Program-made: the position numbers and the translations under genes
NCBI RefSeq assembly: GCF_016907295.1
Contig: NZ_JAFBBR010000001.1
Location: 434,001-498,000, forward strand
Length of the DNA: 64,000 bases
Origin: Microbacterium dextranolyticum
Lineage (GTDB): Bacteria > Actinomycetota > Actinomycetes > Actinomycetales > Microbacteriaceae
Direction of reading: 5' to 3'
Part shown: in pieces, positions 60,243 to 64,000 of the stretch
Position numbering within the stretch: position 1 is the first letter of the stretch
Layout: each line of letters begins with the position of its first letter
Notes under the pieces: generated by a model
What the model was told of the DNA's origin: nothing
Database searches by the model: none
Seen by the model: the letters and a program-made list of their open reading frames with translations, nothing else

Positions 60243-60318
60243 TGTCCCACGTGATGCGTGGCATGTCCCACTTTCTGTCGCTTTCCACCTCCCGGAGCAA
60301 CCGAAAGTGGGACATGCC
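60243..60318. repeat. TGTCCC repeat with long inverted copy after xylA
   Basis: TGTCCCAC at 60243 and TGTCCCACTTTC at 60264 are 21 bases apart. GGCATGTCCCACTTTC (60260-60275) is perfectly inverted at 60303-60318 (16-base stem, 27-base loop). Same 12-mer and same 21-base step as the array after glyS at 11494-11649. Confidence 0.82.
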
Positions 60319-60360
60319 CGTGTGACGAAGGCGACCGGACCCGCCCGCGCCGGGCCGGGC

Positions 60361-60398
60361 CCGCCCGGCCCGGCCAGCCAGCCGGGCCGGCCGGGCGG
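60361..60398 (+). terminator. GC-only imperfect hairpin before xylB
   Basis: Arms 60361-60374 and 60381-60398 pair with a four-base bulge and a 6-base loop. It may attenuate read-through from xylA into xylB. Confidence 0.5.
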
Positions 60399-60443
60399 CC
60401 GCATCGGCGCCCGCGGGCGAAGGGAATCAGAAAGGATGCCGCA

Positions 60444-61745
60444 ATGGCACTCGTGATGGGCGTCGACTCGTCGACGCAGTCGTGCAAGGTCGTGATCGTC
60501 GACACCGCCTCGGGCGAGATCGTGCGCCAGGGGCGCGCATCGCACCCGAACGGCACGAGCGTCGACCCCGAGGCGTGGTGGAGCGCCCTGCAGACCGCGA
60601 TCGCGGATGCCGGGGGGCTCGACGGCGTCGAGGCGTGGTCGATCGGCGGGCAGCAGCACGGAATGGTCGCTCTCGACGAGCGCGGCCGCGTCGTGCGCGA
60701 CGCGCTGCTGTGGAATGACACCCGCTCCGCGGGGGCGGCCGCAGACCTGACGGCGGAGTTCGGCGCCGAGGCGCTCGCCCAGCGCACCGGGCTGGTGCCG
60801 GTGGCATCCTTCACGATCACCAAGCTGCGCTGGCTGCGCGACGCCGAGCCCGACAATGCCGCGAAGGTCGCGGCCGTCGCCTTGCCGCACGACTGGCTCA
60901 CGTGGCGCCTGCGCGGCTTCGGTCCGGTCGAGGCGGGCGAGACTCCCGCGTTCGACGAGCTCGTCACTGACCGGTCGGATGCCTCGGGAACCGGCTACTG
61001 GAACCCGACGACCGGGGGCTACGACCGCGACCTGCTCGTCGCGGCCCTCGGACACGACGCGGCGCTGCCGCGCGTGCTCGGCCCCACCGAATGGGTCGCC
61101 GATCCGGACGGTCGCCGCGTCGCGCCGGGCGCGGGCGACAACGCCGGGGCGGCACTCGGCGTCGGCGCCGAGGTCGGCGACGTCGTCGTCTCGATCGGCA
61201 CGAGCGGCACCGTCTTCGCCGTCAGCGCCGAGCGGACGATCGACCCGACAGGAACCGTCGCCGGGTTCGCGGATGCCGGTGGGCACTTCCTGCCGCTGGT
61301 CGCGACCCTGAACGCCGCACGCGTGCTCGACGTCACGGCGCGCCTGCTCGGCGTCGACCACGACGGACTGAGCGCCCTCGCCCTCGCCGCCGAACCCGGT
61401 GCCGGGGGTCTGCGCCTGCTGCCCTACTTCGAGGGTGAGCGCACGCCGAACCTTCCGGATGCCACGGCGGAGCTCACCGGCATGACCCTCGCCTCGACGA
61501 CGCGCGAGAACCTCGCCCGCGCCGCCGTCGAAGGGATGCTGCGCGGGCTCTCCGCAGGACTCGACGCCATCCGCGGGCTCGGCGTTCCGATCGAGCGCGC
61601 CCTGCTGGTCGGCGGCGGCGCCCAGTCCGAGGCCGTTCGCCGGATCGCGCCCGAGGTGCTGGGCGTGCCCGTCGAGGTGCCCGCCCCCGGCGAGTACGTC
61701 GCCCTGGGGGCCGCCCGCCAGGCGGCATCCGTCGTCGAGGCCTGA
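60444..61745 (+). CDS. xylB: Xylulokinase
   Basis: 433-residue FGGY-family kinase that phosphorylates D-xylulose to xylulose 5-phosphate for the pentose phosphate pathway. Family blocks are [16 protein letters not shown] at the N-terminus, the substrate loop [25 protein letters not shown], and in the second domain [14 protein letters not shown] and [15 protein letters not shown]. It is shorter than E. coli XylB (484) but normal for actinobacteria. ATG at 60444 with an AAAGGA site. Whether it is transcribed with xylA or from its own promoter cannot be told from the repeat-rich spacer. Confidence 0.96.
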   Translation: MALVMGVDSSTQSCKVVIVDTASGEIVRQGRASHPNGTSVDPEAWWSALQTAIADAGGLDGVEAWSIGGQQHGMVALDERGRVVRDALLWNDTRSAGAAADLTAEFGAEALAQRTGLVPVASFTITKLRWLRDAEPDNAAKVAAVALPHDWLTWRLRGFGPVEAGETPAFDELVTDRSDASGTGYWNPTTGGYDRDLLVAALGHDAALPRVLGPTEWVADPDGRRVAPGAGDNAGAALGVGAEVGDVVVSIGTSGTVFAVSAERTIDPTGTVAGFADAGGHFLPLVATLNAARVLDVTARLLGVDHDGLSALALAAEPGAGGLRLLPYFEGERTPNLPDATAELTGMTLASTTRENLARAAVEGMLRGLSAGLDAIRGLGVPIERALLVGGGAQSEAVRRIAPEVLGVPVEVPAPGEYVALGAARQAASVVEA

Positions 61746-61768
61746 CCCGCGGCATCCCCCACCCCGTC

Positions 61769-61856
61769 GAGACACCACTCCCACGCTGAGACAGGACGGC
61801 TGGAGTGGTGTCTCGCCGCGCATGTCATGTCTCGCCGTGCATGTCGTGTCTCGCCG
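61769..61856. repeat. TGTCTC repeat with inverted copy after xylB
   Basis: TGTCTCGCCG begins at 61809, 61828 and 61847, an exact 19-base period. GAGACACCACTCC (61769-61781) is perfectly inverted at 61802-61814 (13-base stem, 20-base loop), so the first array unit is also one arm of a hairpin. Probably the terminator of xylB. A -10-like TAGGCT for glgX lies at 61966-61971. Confidence 0.82.
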
Positions 61857-62010
61857 CGCGAGGCGCGAGGCGCCAGCCGGCCAGCCGCCAGACGTCGTGA
61901 CATAGCCCCTCGCGGGCTCCGCGTCCAGGGGTGATGCCGGATATCTCCCCGACTCATGCAGAGCCTAGGCTGAGGGTCGTCAGGGCAGTCGGAGACCAGG
62001 GGAGATGCAC

Positions 62011-64000
<1,990 letters not shown>

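Overview
The window is high-GC DNA with the features of an actinobacterium of the family Microbacteriaceae, most likely Microbacterium or a close relative. This is an inference from several signs: very high GC at third codon positions, frequent GTG starts, many genes whose start codon lies 6-7 bases after a TAnnnT box (leaderless transcripts), recurrent GGATGCC/GGCATCC words, and family content such as a DrrAB-type exporter, a SARP-type regulator, an NrtR-type Nudix regulator and holin-like/DUF3618 membrane genes. No tRNA, rRNA, CRISPR array, insertion sequence or replication origin was seen.

Layout. 1-3.5 kb: end of a sugar ABC importer operon with a GH130 mannoside phosphorylase and a phosphomannomutase-like HAD enzyme. 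3.5-10 kb: a flotillin-like protein, then a divergon of an NrtR-type Nudix regulator and an SPFH / NAD-kinase-like operon with clear shared operators, then a nucleotidyltransferase-methyltransferase fusion. 10-12.3 kb: glycyl-tRNA synthetase and a HhH DNA-repair protein with an unusual repeat array between them. 12.4-15 kb: a two-gene secreted cassette, a cell-wall-anchored cohesin protein and a dockerin-bearing amidase. 15.2-20 kb: a DrrAB-type exporter and a large SARP/NB-ARC regulator. 20-24 kb: two haem biosynthesis genes around a cluster of small membrane proteins. 24-39 kb: ordinary housekeeping, transport and redox genes with several self-contained regulator divergons (TetR/DUF1304/oxidoreductase, MmyB-type/SDR). 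39-41.7 kb: sugar acetyltransferase, GH51 arabinofuranosidase and a small zinc-finger protein.

41.7-46.5 kb is an accessory island: a decayed antitoxin, an ApeA-like HEPN anti-phage protein, a decayed membrane protein, and a translationally coupled AAA/ABC-type ATPase plus PIN-domain pair that looks like a two-gene defence cassette. Its base composition is visibly less GC-rich than the flanks.

46.5-61.8 kb is a xylan-utilisation locus. A 1415-residue surface enzyme (CE4 deacetylase, GH10 xylanase, several carbohydrate-binding modules, C-terminal anchor) cuts xylan outside. A binding-protein-dependent importer takes up oligosaccharides, a GH3 glycosidase cleaves them inside, and XylA/XylB send xylose to xylulose 5-phosphate. 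LacI and ROK repressors sit between the two arms, and operator-like palindromes lie in front of the importer and xylA. The window ends inside glgX.

The most unexpected structures are (i) the cohesin/dockerin pair, (ii) the ATPase-PIN cassette beside ApeA, (iii) the NrtR/SPFH/NAD-kinase-like divergon, and (iv) four intergenic elements, three of them between or after gene 3' ends, that share one architecture: a short tandem array with a 19-21 base period plus an inverted copy of the same word.
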